Origin: Blastobasis lacticolella
Lineage: Eukaryota > Arthropoda > Insecta > Lepidoptera > Blastobasidae
Direction: 5' to 3'
Length of the DNA: 64,000 nt
Assembly: GCA_905147135.1 (NCBI GenBank)
Contig: LR990050.1
Coordinates: 16,676,001-16,740,000 of the forward strand
Positions 10,377-21,198 of this stretch are shown here, one piece after another (the first letter of the stretch is position 1; every line of letters begins with the position of its first letter). Made by a program: the position numbers and the translations under genes. The notes beneath the pieces were generated by a model. It saw only the letters and a program-made list of their open reading frames with translations. It was not told the origin of the DNA and ran no database searches.

Positions 10377-13300
10377 TGCTGATATAGGTACCAAAATCTG
10401 AGTGTGAGCATTCTAAATCATTTTGGGAGTCAAACTTCTGGCACTCCGATGATAACACACATTAAGATACATTGCCGGATTGTAAAAAGAAAAAATTGTC
10501 TTGGTTATAAAAAGTTACAAGTAGTTATTATATAATATATTAAATAAAGGCATTAATTTTTTTCCATATAAATCAATTACATCTAATACATACCTTAAAT
10601 ACTTATTAAGTACTGTCTACCAAACTTACTAAACTGTTAATATTACTGTCAGCGATCAAATATTCAACTTTCATTATTAAAAGATCCATTAAACACAACA
10701 GAGCTGGCTGTTAAAATATTAAAACAAATCGATACTTTAGGTTTACTTTGAGAAGATTACTCCAAAATTTATATTAAGTAGGTTTTGTGGTGAACAAAGT
10801 AAACATTGCTCTATCAGTAAATTCAATATCAGTAAAAGTGGTAAGTTAGATTGGGACCTTCAAGAACTAATTTCAAACCTTGTCTCAAATGCCTATAACG
10901 CATTTATGCTCTCTGTGTGGCGGATTCTTTACTAGCAGATCATCGGATGGATCGTTTGCCTCCTTCAGAAATATGGGAAAAATATGATCCGACAAAATTA
11001 TGGTTGCGCTAGTGAGCGTGTTGTAGCTACTAGTGATCTCTATTATATAGACGGATTATTATTATAGTTGGAGATATTATTATACTTCTACTAATGGCCA
11101 CCTGTACAGAATTATTTAGTTTGCCATCGACACTTATTAGCTTTTACGATGATGAAAACTTCATAATACGTAGGTATTGCCTTGTTGTTGTCGATAGTTC
11201 GCCATGTGAAATAGGTATGTGTAAATAGGTCTGGTATGCGACGACTTTTAGTTTTTGTTAGTCGTTTGAGAGCCGATTTTTTCAAAATATATTTATTCTT
11301 CTTTATCTTTCCTACCATTTACCTATATTTCCGTAACTTATATCACGCAGACTTTCCGCGACCGCGTCTCCGTCCGAGTGGATTGTTCCTAAATCTTGCA
11401 AGCTTGAATACAATCCGAAGCCGAATTCCGTCAAAATCGGTGCAGTAACGGACAGACAAACAGAGTTAGTTTTGCAGTAGAGAAATTCAGATTTTTAGGA
11501 ATTTTCTTGAAAATAAAGAAATCAAGAGACTTCTTCATTTAACATAGGTGAAAGTTGGCTTCTGCAAAGTATTAATCAAGTATCATGTGCTTCTGCGACG
11601 GCTTCTAGCGATTGATCCCTTGAATAAAAATATCGTATCTAATAAAATTAATCATTCCGATAACAAGTAATAACTAACAGCCACGCCCGGATTATTTATT
11701 ATTAACCACGACATCTTGAAATTGTATCTGAATATTTCGATCTCAATTGTAATTGCTATAGAATACTTGAGCTGAGATCATTAAGCTATGAACGAACCCG
11801 TTTGTCAGCCCCTATCAACACAATTTGCAATGGAAAATCAACAGCCCAGCCCATTTGCATGATTGCTTGTTGCTAGATCGACGATATTTTGTTTTGAAAC
11901 AATGGATTTGAATTTTTTCTTTTTACTTTTTTGCAAATATGTGTTCCAAAGCTCTGTGTTCATATTTCATGCATGTTTCTATTTCAAAATCACAAAAGAG
12001 AAACAAGCAAAATAAAATTTAATGCTAACTCTTTAGATAATAGTCAGTCAATTGTATGAAATATCTTTTATCATGATCACATAGGAAGATAGATCAATCG
12101 CCAGTCATACTGCCTGTGGCACAACTGATAGAAAAATATGTCGTCTAAGCTAACTATTATATGTCATATTTTCTAATGACAGGGTACTTGTTCTACCAGT
12201 CTCAGGGTCCCCCATGAAAGACCCTGGTCAACCTCACGTCGCCAACGGTATTACAATACAATTAAAATACTAGTGGCGAACTCGTTGCGTCAAAGTACGA
12301 AACGGTCATCCATTCATTTTTGGGACTGCGAGTCTTGTGCACTTCTAAGACTAATTTAGAAAATATCTTACAAGCCAGTGATTTTGGTTAACGAGCCGCG
12401 ATGAAATATCAAACAGCAATGTCGCGAGTTAGTCTGTGGCTTCGTAAAGGTGCCTCTCCACCGTTTCTTTTGTTTCTCTCTCTTGCATATGAGAACAATC
12501 GAGAATACCACAAACGAAGTCGCGAAATTATAAGTCATTGGTGTTTGACGCTTCATAATCGGGATCGATTCTAATTCGACGTTTATCAAAATAGGGGCTG
12601 GAGTCACCGCAACCATATCTCAAATCACTACCTTATTTTCCTATTACCAACAAGTTTCATCTAATGGCTTCTACGGCAAGGTCTCAGCAATTATGTTATG
12701 AAACTCATGAATAACGTATAATTATCTCTGATATACTAGTCGAGTTCCAAAGGGACTGTCCTTAATTACTTGGAATTCTTGTGTGATATCGGTATACCTC
12801 GAGGGTCGTTAGCGATGTTAGTGAGAAATCAAAGTGATGTACCAAATGGGACTAGTGTTACACTTCGGAAACAGGGGGTTTATTTAATCACTATACATTT
12901 TACATTGTTGTTTTGTGTTGATATATCAGCATCTTTCAAACGATCGCAGTTGGTTCCTGCGGGAAGAACTCTATTCTTTTCCCGGTATAAAAAGTAGCCT
13001 ATTTTACTTAGTGATAATGTTAACTATTTTTGACTGACAAATAAAAATACATATCCGTTCTCTTTATAACATTAGTATACTGGACATTAATAGTGTAAAT
13101 ATAAGTATAAATATATTATTTACCGAACAAATAACTCTAATTGTTTGTTTGTTGTATTGAATAGGCTTCGAAACTACAAGACGGATTTCAAAAATTCTTT
13201 CACCGTTGGGAAGCTGCACTATCCCCTGGTGACATAGGATTTATTATATTTTCTAAAAAAATACGGATCTTTAATAAAACTCCAATAATGTAACCCAAGG

Positions 13301-13660
13301 TGTAAAAAAACACCCAAAATATTCCTTACATCGCGTGTGCTGCGAAAACTATTGATGATAGAACAAAATAATGTACTACGACTTTGCACAACACATCATT
13401 ATCTACAAAAAGTGTCGCAACAGTATATATCTAACTATTATAGTTATGTCACAATAAGTGTTCTTTTATTTTCAAAATTTAATTGAAATGCCGCCGCTAA
13501 AAAACGCTCTTTATTTGTACCTTGGTATTAATCCTTATCATAATCAATTACTTTATATTCACGATTGCTTCAATACCTTTATATGACTTTTTGAATTATT
13601 CAATTCAGACATTCCATTGGAAAGATATTACGAGTTTAAAAATGTGAATATTAGAAAAAA
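10377..13660. other. Non-coding stretch
   Basis: More than 3 kb without a supported gene. At 13140-13260 there is a decayed dispersed repeat (GAAACTACAAGACGGATTTC-like), a motif seen in many insect LINE/MITE remnants. The remaining short frames have no domain. Confidence 0.4.
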
Positions 13661-13837
13661 GTCGCGTGATCGCCGCTCAGTCCGCTCGGCTATCTAGGCA
13701 GCACAGGGTACGGGGAGTCAATGTCATCAAGAAATAAAGTGCCGCGCGGCTCACTCTCGCGGTCGGCTCCCTACGCAGCGGTCGTGTGTAACCCATGTAC
13801 CCGTAGTGGTACCCGTACGAAGCCGGGGCGGGCCGCT
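13661..13837. other. CpG- and GC-rich block
   Basis: A sharp rise in G+C and CpG against AT-rich surroundings, with words such as GTCGCGTGATCGCCGCTC, GCCGCGCGGCTC and GCCGGGGCGGGCCGC. It also holds a palindromic ACCCGTAGTGGTACCCGTAC. It directly precedes the Rep-K repeat. It could be part of a transposon end or a promoter-like CpG island. I cannot decide between these. Confidence 0.4.
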
Positions 13838-13867
13838 AGTATTAAATAAAATGACTGCGCCAGTCTT

Positions 13868-13975
13868 GTGCCACAAACTTATTTGACCCGGTGACAGCGT
13901 CGCTGTTGTTGGCAATGACATAACATTTCAATATGGCATCACTTAGTTCCAGTTTTGGCCGCCGGTTTGTGGCAC
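13868..13975 (+). mobile_element. 108-bp mini-MITE with perfect 11-bp TIRs
   Basis: Starts GTGCCACAAAC and ends GTTTGTGGCAC, a perfect inverted repeat. The inner part carries TTTGACCCGGTGACAGCGTC and ACTTAGTTCCAGTTTTGGCC. Copies lie at 44996-45103 (plus) and, inverted and in unrelated flanks, at 29376-29493, so it is a discrete mobile unit. No coding capacity. Confidence 0.7.
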
Positions 13976-14838
13976 TGAAATAGACGTCAGTTATCAATCT
14001 CGCCAAGGCGCCAGATATAACATTGTAAAAGCGTACAAAATTGTTTTAACGTAATACCTAAAATATAAATTTCTAAACAGTAATAATTGGGATTCATCAA
14101 TTAAAAATCCAACCTTCAATTCTTATCATTTTACCTCCTTTAAAATTATGCCACTTTTGTAGTTCCTTTAATCTTTATTGAACACAAACATGACATAATG
14201 ATACAGTACAGTAACAGAAATATACAAAGGCGAGCTCAACTCATTAATTAAGTTTTCTACCAGTAAACCTTGTTGTTGTTGTTTTAGAATTCTTTAACGA
14301 TTTTACACATTTACAACAAGTTTTTATTGATATGTGGACTGCTTTGAAGCTACATTACATTACGATATTATTGTTATTGAATAATTGTATACTCATCTGT
14401 TATCTATTTTTATCTAAAATAATATCACATCCGCGAAAACAAAATCAACGGCATTATGTCGTCGGTGCAAAGTCAAATCGTGCGCATATATGTGAGACGG
14501 CCAAATAAAAAATAAGCGTGCATTGAATTTGATTGAACATTGACTAATCATGACCGGTTAATAAATTTGTAATAAACACTGAATAATTTATTTGAAATGC
14601 TAAAAATATAATTTTTACATGATACATGATGTTTGTTATACTTTACTTTTCCATTCTTGTTTTTGGTTACTGTTTATCGGAATTAGTGCATGTGTTTCCT
14701 ACGCAACTCGGCATTCTTAGATTGTACAGTAATGACCATTCGTATACGGGGCCAAAACGTCACTGAAACGACGTTGGAGCGCCATTGCATGTTTTAGCAT
14801 TTTAACATTTTGAATTAATGACATTTCAACATTATTAT

Positions 14839-14968
14839 TGTTGGTTTTTTATATATCTGTGCAGTGTTATCTATGATACACTCTCTGCTTGTCTTTGACA
14901 ATGACTGAATAAATCGCCACTTCATGGTAGACCATCGTTCACAGTTGTTTCATTTTACTTGAACAATA
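14839..14968 (+). repeat. 5' LTR of copia element
   Basis: 130 bp, identical to 19110-19239. Begins TGTTGG and ends GAACAATA. Ends TGTTG/CAATA form an imperfect inverted repeat, where most copia LTRs end CA. A TATATA stretch lies near 14851 and AATAAA at 14908-14913. These are plausible promoter and polyadenylation signals, although the LTR is very short. Confidence 0.92.
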
Positions 14969-14978
14969 GGTTATGGGC
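14969..14978 (+). promoter_or_regulatory. Primer-binding site, half initiator tRNA-Met
   Basis: GGTTATGGGC starts at the first base after the LTR. Its complement, GCCCATAACC, is the anticodon stem-loop of initiator tRNA-Met. Drosophila copia is known to prime from an internally cleaved initiator tRNA-Met half-molecule rather than the tRNA 3' end. The same mechanism is inferred here. Confidence 0.85.
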
Positions 14979-15121
14979 AAAAAACGCTAACAAATCGCGA
15001 GAATTTTCGGACATTACCAGTAATAAAAGGTTGTTTCGAAGCGTGATTTCACTGCAGAATTATTTTTTTGTCGAAGTCTTGTGTAATTTTTTGACTAATC
15101 GTTGGTGACCGTTAATTCAAA

Positions 15122-18100
15122 ATGTCGGCCAACTATCTCGTCAATGTGCCCAAACTTAAGGGGCGAGAAAATTACACACAATGGTGTTTCGCGGCGGAGA
15201 ATTACCTAATCCTCGAGGGCATGAAGCATTGCATCAGGCCAGAAGGTAAGGATGCGGGTGCTGCAGACGACGAAAAGACCAAAGCAAAATTAATTATGAC
15301 AATCGATCCGTCATTGTATGTACACATACAAAATGTAAAAACATCGCAAGAACTGTGGGAAAAACTGAAGCAACTATTTGATGATAGTGGTTTTTCGCGA
15401 AGAATTAGTTTGCTGCGGAAATTAATTTCAATTCGCCTAGAAAATTGTACTTCGATGACGTCATACGTGACTCAGATTATCGATACAGCTCAAAAACTAA
15501 GCGGAACGGGATTTGAAATTAATGATCAGTGGACGGGATCATTGTTGTTGGCGGGATTGCCTGATCGATTCTCCCCTATGATCATGGCAATCGAGCACTC
15601 AGGGATTGCAATAACAGCAGATTCCATCAAAACCAAGTTATTGGATATGGAGTCGGCGAGTGAAACAGATGACAGTGAAGTTAGCGGCGCTTTCGCTACG
15701 ACGTCACGATTTGGAAAAAACAAAGCGAGATTATCCATGGTTAAGAATAATGGTTCTGTTGGTAGCACTGACAATAGGAATGTCGCGAATGTCAAGTCGG
15801 TGAAATGCTACCGATGTAAACAAACCGGTCATTACAAAAACCAGTGCACAAATAATGATAATAATGCATCAAACTCCAAAAATAAAACTCGAATGCAGTC
15901 TAATGCGTTTAGCGCAGTGTTCCTGAGTGGAAATTTTAATAAAAATGAATGGTACATCGATTCAGGTGCAAGTGTACATCTGACGGCAAATGAAGGCTGG
16001 ATTTTGAATTCTTTCAGTGAACCAGGAAAACAAATTGTTGTTGCTAACAACGAAGTATTGGCAGTAAAATGTTCTGGTGATGTGAAGATTACGACTATAA
16101 CTGATGATTGCGAGTACGACATCATAGTAGAACCAGTGTGTTGTGTTCCGAGTTTGACAACAAACTTGATATCTGTCAGCCAACTTATTAGAAAAGGCAA
16201 CAAAGTAAATTTTTCTGATAGTTGTTGTACAATATACAACAAGAATGGTCAGTTGGTAGCTACAGCGCATTTAGTTAATGGAGTGTACAAGATGAACTTG
16301 CTAAATCGGACAGATTTAGCTGCATCAGTTGTGTCAGCAGTAACGTGGCATCGCAGATTAGGACATGTCAATGAAAGTTATTTAAAGCAGATGAAGGATG
16401 CTGTGATTGGTATGTCCATGAATGACAAAGTAGATATCTGCAAATCTGCATGTACTGCATGCTGTGAAGGAAAGCAGTGTCGCTTACCATTTAAGAGCAT
16501 GGGCAAGAGAAGTAATAACTTGCTGGATATAGTGCACACTGATATTTGTGGCCCTATGGAGACTACATCTATCGGAGGCTCCAGATATTTTTTACTGTTT
16601 GTTGATGATTATAGCCGCATGGTTTTCATTTATTTCCTCAAGCACAAGAATGAGGCGTTGAAGTATTTCAAGCAATTTAAAGCGCTTGCGGAAAATCAAA
16701 CAAAAAGCACAATAAAAGTGTTAAGAAGTGATAATGGGCTAGAATACTGCAATAAGGAATTTGACAACTATTTGAGCTGTGCTGGTGTGATTCATCAGAA
16801 GACTAATCCCTACACTCCACAACAAAATGGATTATGCGAGCGGTTTAACAGAACAATCGTTGAGAAAGCAAGATGTCTCCTTTTTGATGCCAGGCTAGGC
16901 AAGGAATTTTGGGGTGAGGCAGCTAATACAGCAGTGTATCTGCAGAATAGAATAGTTGCACCGATGTTGGGAAATAAAACTTCATATGAGATATGGACTG
17001 GTTCCAAACCTGATATAGGCCATATTAGGATCTTCGGCAGCACTGTGATGGCTCATATAGCAAAGGAAAAAAGGACTAAATGGAATAAGAAGTCACAAAA
17101 GTGTATTCTTATCGGATATCCAGAGAATGTAAAAGGATATAGACTGTACAATGCAGAAACAAGAACTGTGCTCACTAGTAGGGATGTGATTATAATTGAA
17201 CCAGAATCAAAATCTGAATGTCAAATCTCTGTTCAAGATCAGATTTTTGATTCAGTGGGGGATGAAGCCAAGGTGGAAGAACCCGATGTAGAAAGAAGTT
17301 CAATTAGCATGGGTGAAACTCTACTAGATGAGAATGACACATCATATATTTCTGATGAAAATTATGAAGAAACAAATGATACTCCGCAACGCACACCCAG
17401 ACCTGCAAGAATTAGAAAGCAGCCAGAGAGATATGGATTATTAAATCTATGCATAGGCAACGACACCTATGATGATGCGGCTGGCTTATCTCTGCATGAG
17501 GCTTTAAATGGACCTGAAAAGGAACAGTGGAAAGCGGCTATGCGTGAGGAGTTTCAATGTTTTAAGGACAATAATGCGTGGGAATTGAGTAAAGCTCCGC
17601 ATGACAGTAGAGTTGTGCAATGTAAATGGGTGCTGCGTAAGAAGTACGACAGTGAGAATAAGGTACGTTTTCGTGCACGTTTGGTAGCTAAAGGTTTTTC
17701 ACAAGTTGAAGGTGTGGATTACACTAATACTTTTTCTCCTGTAGTTAGACACACTACTTTGAGATTATTGTTTGCATTGTCAGTTCAACTCAATTTTGAA
17801 ATAACACATCTTGATGTGACAACTGCTTTCTTGAACGGAACGCTTGAGGAAGAAATTTATATGCAGATACCAGAGGGTTTCTCTGAAGTGACAGAAAGTG
17901 GTCAGGTGCTCAGGTTAAAAAAGGCAATTTATGGGCTTAAACAATCCTCAAGAGCGTGGTACAAGAAAGTGGATGATTTATTATTGAAAAATGGATACAT
18001 TAAATCCAAGATAGAGTCATGTATGTATTCAAAAACAAATAATAATATGAAAACAATTGTCACACTATATGTGGATGACTTCTTTATATTTTCAAATGAC

Positions 18101-19024
18101 AATAAAGAAACTAAATACTTAAAAGAAATATTATCTCATCACTTCAAGATTAAAGATTTGGGTGAGATTAAGAAGTGTTTAGGTGTAAATGTAACTGTTA
18201 ATAAATCTGAGAAAACAATTTCATTAAGTCAGAAGGATTACATTGATCAGTTATTGTTAAAGTTTAATATGAGTCAGTGTAAAGCTGTTCAAACTCCAAT
18301 GGAAACTAAGCTATATGTATCTAATGATGATGAGACCTGCGTAGGTAAATTTCCTTATCAGCAGATAATAGGTTGTCTCATGTATTTAGCAGTGCTCACC
18401 AGGCCTGACATTGCTTATTCTGTTTCGTATTTAAGTCAATTTAATAATTGCTATACAAAAGAACAATGTTCGTATGTTAAGAGAATATTAAGATATTTAA
18501 AAAATACTAAACATTATGGCTTAAAGTATTCTGCTAATGGTAATTCATTGTTAGAAGGGTTTGTAGATGCAGATTGGGCTGCAAACGTTATTGATAGAAG
18601 GTCATATACTGGATATAGTTTTACATTGTCTGGCTGTGTAATTTCATGGGAATCTAAGAAACAGAAAACTGTTGCTCTGTCTAGTAGCGAAGCAGAGTAT
18701 ATGGCAATGGACGAAGCGTGTAAAGAGGCTGTTTATTTACGTAATTTACAATATGAAATAACGCAAAATATGTACACTGTTGATCTGTTTAATGATAATC
18801 AAAGTGCGCAGAAGATGTCTGCTAATCCAGTTTTTCATAAGCGCACTAAGCATATCGATATTAGATATCATTTTTGCAGAGATTGTGTAATGAATAAAAT
18901 TGTAAATGTTAAATATTTGCCTACAGCTGAAATGCCTGCTGATTTGCTCACTAAGAGTTTGTGTACTGCAAAGCATTATAATTTCTTAAATCAGTTAGGT
19001 GTTCAGAATGTATCATTACCTTAA
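15122..19024 (+). CDS. copia gag-pol polyprotein (1300 aa)
   Basis: One intact frame encodes the whole retrotransposon polyprotein. An N-terminal copia-type gag domain (KLKGRENYTQW) leads to a CCHC zinc knuckle at C229, C232, H237 and C242. The aspartic protease DSG triad is at 280-282. A gag-pre-integrase region (WHRRLGHV) precedes an integrase catalytic triad at D474, D537 and E573, with the usual 35-residue D-to-E spacing. Reverse transcriptase has LDVTTAFLNG (D898) and YVDD at 983-986. RNase H starts at VDADW (D1149) with SSSEAEY, and ends in the KHIDIRYHF region. The start is the first ATG after a 143-nt leader. No frameshift or internal stop is present, so gag and pol are made from one frame and must be separated by the protease. 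No envelope gene is present. All key catalytic residues are there. Confidence 0.96.
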   Translation: MSANYLVNVPKLKGRENYTQWCFAAENYLILEGMKHCIRPEGKDAGAADDEKTKAKLIMTIDPSLYVHIQNVKTSQELWEKLKQLFDDSGFSRRISLLRKLISIRLENCTSMTSYVTQIIDTAQKLSGTGFEINDQWTGSLLLAGLPDRFSPMIMAIEHSGIAITADSIKTKLLDMESASETDDSEVSGAFATTSRFGKNKARLSMVKNNGSVGSTDNRNVANVKSVKCYRCKQTGHYKNQCTNNDNNASNSKNKTRMQSNAFSAVFLSGNFNKNEWYIDSGASVHLTANEGWILNSFSEPGKQIVVANNEVLAVKCSGDVKITTITDDCEYDIIVEPVCCVPSLTTNLISVSQLIRKGNKVNFSDSCCTIYNKNGQLVATAHLVNGVYKMNLLNRTDLAASVVSAVTWHRRLGHVNESYLKQMKDAVIGMSMNDKVDICKSACTACCEGKQCRLPFKSMGKRSNNLLDIVHTDICGPMETTSIGGSRYFLLFVDDYSRMVFIYFLKHKNEALKYFKQFKALAENQTKSTIKVLRSDNGLEYCNKEFDNYLSCAGVIHQKTNPYTPQQNGLCERFNRTIVEKARCLLFDARLGKEFWGEAANTAVYLQNRIVAPMLGNKTSYEIWTGSKPDIGHIRIFGSTVMAHIAKEKRTKWNKKSQKCILIGYPENVKGYRLYNAETRTVLTSRDVIIIEPESKSECQISVQDQIFDSVGDEAKVEEPDVERSSISMGETLLDENDTSYISDENYEETNDTPQRTPRPARIRKQPERYGLLNLCIGNDTYDDAAGLSLHEALNGPEKEQWKAAMREEFQCFKDNNAWELSKAPHDSRVVQCKWVLRKKYDSENKVRFRARLVAKGFSQVEGVDYTNTFSPVVRHTTLRLLFALSVQLNFEITHLDVTTAFLNGTLEEEIYMQIPEGFSEVTESGQVLRLKKAIYGLKQSSRAWYKKVDDLLLKNGYIKSKIESCMYSKTNNNMKTIVTLYVDDFFIFSNDNKETKYLKEILSHHFKIKDLGEIKKCLGVNVTVNKSEKTISLSQKDYIDQLLLKFNMSQCKAVQTPMETKLYVSNDDETCVGKFPYQQIIGCLMYLAVLTRPDIAYSVSYLSQFNNCYTKEQCSYVKRILRYLKNTKHYGLKYSANGNSLLEGFVDADWAANVIDRRSYTGYSFTLSGCVISWESKKQKTVALSSSEAEYMAMDEACKEAVYLRNLQYEITQNMYTVDLFNDNQSAQKMSANPVFHKRTKHIDIRYHFCRDCVMNKIVNVKYLPTAEMPADLLTKSLCTAKHYNFLNQLGVQNVSLP

Positions 19025-19101
19025 TGTAATAGGTAGGACTATCTTTTATAAAAACTTGTAAAGTTAGTCTAACCATTTTGTACTACTACATTGCTAGATA
19101 T

Positions 19102-19109
19102 AGTGGGGG
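19102..19109 (+). promoter_or_regulatory. Polypurine tract of copia element
   Basis: AGTGGGGG lies immediately 5' of the 3' LTR, the position where plus-strand DNA synthesis is primed in LTR retrotransposons. Confidence 0.75.
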
Positions 19110-19239
19110 TGTTGGTTTTTTATATATCTGTGCAGTGTTATCTATGATACACTCTCTGCTTGTCTTTGACAATGACTGAATAAATCGCCACTTCATGGTA
19201 GACCATCGTTCACAGTTGTTTCATTTTACTTGAACAATA
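19110..19239 (+). repeat. 3' LTR of copia element
   Basis: Identical base for base to the 5' LTR. Polyadenylation signal AATAAA is at 19179-19184. It is followed by the ATTAT target duplication at 19240-19244. Confidence 0.92.
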
Positions 19240-19527
19240 ATTATGATTATTGCTTAATTGTATTGCGTGGATATTTTTAATTTATTGTACTATGGAATTT
19301 AATTTTCTGAAATAAATGTTATATTATTATTAGCTCTAATGAAGTGGTGTCATTGCCTTTGTACAATGAACCGGTCCATTATGTAGAAATCTTGTTGTCT
19401 AAATTAATTGTCAATGACAAATATTTATTAAATAGAATATATATATTAAAAAGGGACAACACAAACAAATTATAAACTAAATAAATTAACTTAATTATCT
19501 AACTAAAATTAAAATAAACCTATAACC

Positions 19528-21198
19528 CTAATCTAAAAATCTATATGTACAAATATCCCCTAAATCACTGCCACTGCTGGGTATGGTGCCCATAAGGCTG
19601 GCTGCATTCCCCCGTTGGATGGCTATCCCTATACGTTGGCCGAGGAATGAGCCAGCCCTGCGCTCGCCAGTGGAACGAATTAAACATGATTTTAATTTGG
19701 CGAATAACTTTTTAGCTTCAGGGCCCCACGGCCCCAAAGTTTCCACGGCAAACGCCGAAAATACGCAACTATCAGCGATATTTGCGTATTTACGGCGTTT
19801 CAAGGTCTCAGCAGATGCGGCCGCCGCGCCTGGCCTCACAGATGTCGAGCCAACATGGGACGCCGCTAGAGTATCAACGCATGTGGCGTCCCATACTAAA
19901 GGCCGACCCAGCTCCCAAGGCACCAGAGACATCCCGTCAGGTCTCTTGCCGTCGTCCCTTACAAGCCCCAAGGGCTCGAGAGAGGAGGGCACATTAATGC
20001 TGGCAAGAGCCCGACGTATTATGTCATTCAGGCAGGCGTGGCGGGATAGACGGCCGGAACTTTTGCAGCATGATAGCCCGTGGTGCCCTGAGCTATCCAC
20101 TGCAGCGCCGCAGTGGCAGCGATGGGGTTCAACTAAGTTGCAGCCCAGACGTAGCCCAACCGCCAACCTAAAACTATTATTGTCTAAAAGGTTTCCATAG
20201 TTTATAGATGGGTATGCCTGCAGCCAATATCCAGACTCCCTTTCCGATACTGCAAGTAACCTAGCCCTCTCGATCGGTGACGGGCAGGTCTCGGAAAGGT
20301 GTTCGAATACCCGACGGCAAATTGGATCGTCCCAAAGCCTTTGGCACCCCTTGTCGGAAGGAGGAGCTTGGCTAGGGCAAGCCATCTTCCAGGCTTCTTC
20401 GGCTTCGGTCAAGTACGTTACCTCGAAATCATTAAATGATGGGTTTAGAATTTTACCAACGAGGGATAACGTTCTGTGAACAGAAGCCAAAAAAGCCGGG
20501 AGAGCCACGCTCGAGACTTGGCGGATGCCGAGTCCACCATGTCTGACCGGAAGGGTAGCCAAAAGGAAACTCCTGCTGTCGAGTTTAACGTTAATAATTT
20601 TTTGAATTTGCGCGAATAGTAATTTATCAATTACCTCACAAAAATTTGGAAATTTCCAGAACGGGCTACAGCGCATAGCGTAAGTGAATTTTGGTACGAA
20701 AAGGCAGTATCTTATAATGAACATGGCCATGTGGGAATGAATTTGGAGGAGACGATCAGCTGTGTCGTTAAATTTTGAAATATATTGTTGAATGAAGCCA
20801 GGGATTGAATCGCTGAAAATTGGAGCGCCTAGGAGGAAAAGCGAATCTTTGGTGATAATTTTCATTCCGGGACACAATGTTTCAAATTCCTGAATTAAAT
20901 CGTTTTTATTTTGGAAACTGTCGTCTAAATAAAGCTCACACTTCTTAAAATTTAGCTGAAGACCAATTTCATTAAATTTGGTCTTAACAAAAGCCAAATC
21001 TTGTAAGATAGTACTAGCTTCTCCTCCTAGGGTCCCATCGTCAAGGTACCAAACATTAAATTTTGACTTTAGTTCGGATACGATTGGGTGGATGGCGAGG
21101 CTGAAGATGGCAGGCCCTAGTGGCCCTTGTTGTCTTGTAGTTGATACTACATTTATAAGTGTAACGCAACTGTTAATTATTTCTTGTACCAAAACCAC
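19528..21198 (-). pseudogene. 5'-truncated LINE with restriction-like endonuclease
   Basis: A 556-codon open frame on the minus strand holds the second half of a non-LTR reverse transcriptase and its C-terminal nuclease. It starts inside the RT at motif B (QQGPLGP, residues 23-29) and has the YLDD catalytic motif at 51-54 and LLGAPIF (122-128), then the thumb. A zinc-binding segment follows (CHCG 361-364, H372/H373, C377). Then comes a PD-(D/E)XK-like nuclease signature with RPDG at 419-422 and WDAT at 436-439, and a conserved QRxxIAIQRGN end (521-531). Nucleases of this layout occur in R2/NeSL-type elements. The finger motifs of the RT and any upstream region are missing, and the apparent start is GTG, so this is a 5'-truncated insertion, not a working gene. 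The nuclease part is open and looks young. Confidence 0.8.

Larger units (their letters stand above)
14839..19239 (+). mobile_element. Complete Ty1/copia LTR retrotransposon
   Basis: A 4401-bp element bounded by two identical 130-bp LTRs and flanked by the direct repeat ATTAT (14834-14838 and 19240-19244). The order is LTR, primer-binding site, leader, single gag-pol frame, polypurine tract, LTR. Protein order (gag, protease, integrase, reverse transcriptase, RNase H) defines the Ty1/copia superfamily. Identical LTRs and an open reading frame indicate a recent insertion that may still be competent for movement. It landed inside Rep-K. Confidence 0.95.
13838..19410 (+). repeat. Rep-K copy A (1-kb repeat), split by copia
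   Basis: 13838-14833 and 19245-19410 together align with the uninterrupted copy at 44966-45920. Both start with ATTAAATAAAATG, contain the 108-bp mini-element, share GCAAAGTCA...TCGTGCGCATA, and near the end share AATGAAGTGG...CAATGAACCGGTCC. Copy A has about 150 bp of extra AT-rich DNA around the copia insertion point. It has no coding frame and is therefore probably a non-autonomous element. Confidence 0.75.

Noticed and set aside
19583..20200. 205-codon plus-strand frame
   Set aside because: It is the antisense shadow of the LINE endonuclease frame at 19528-21198.
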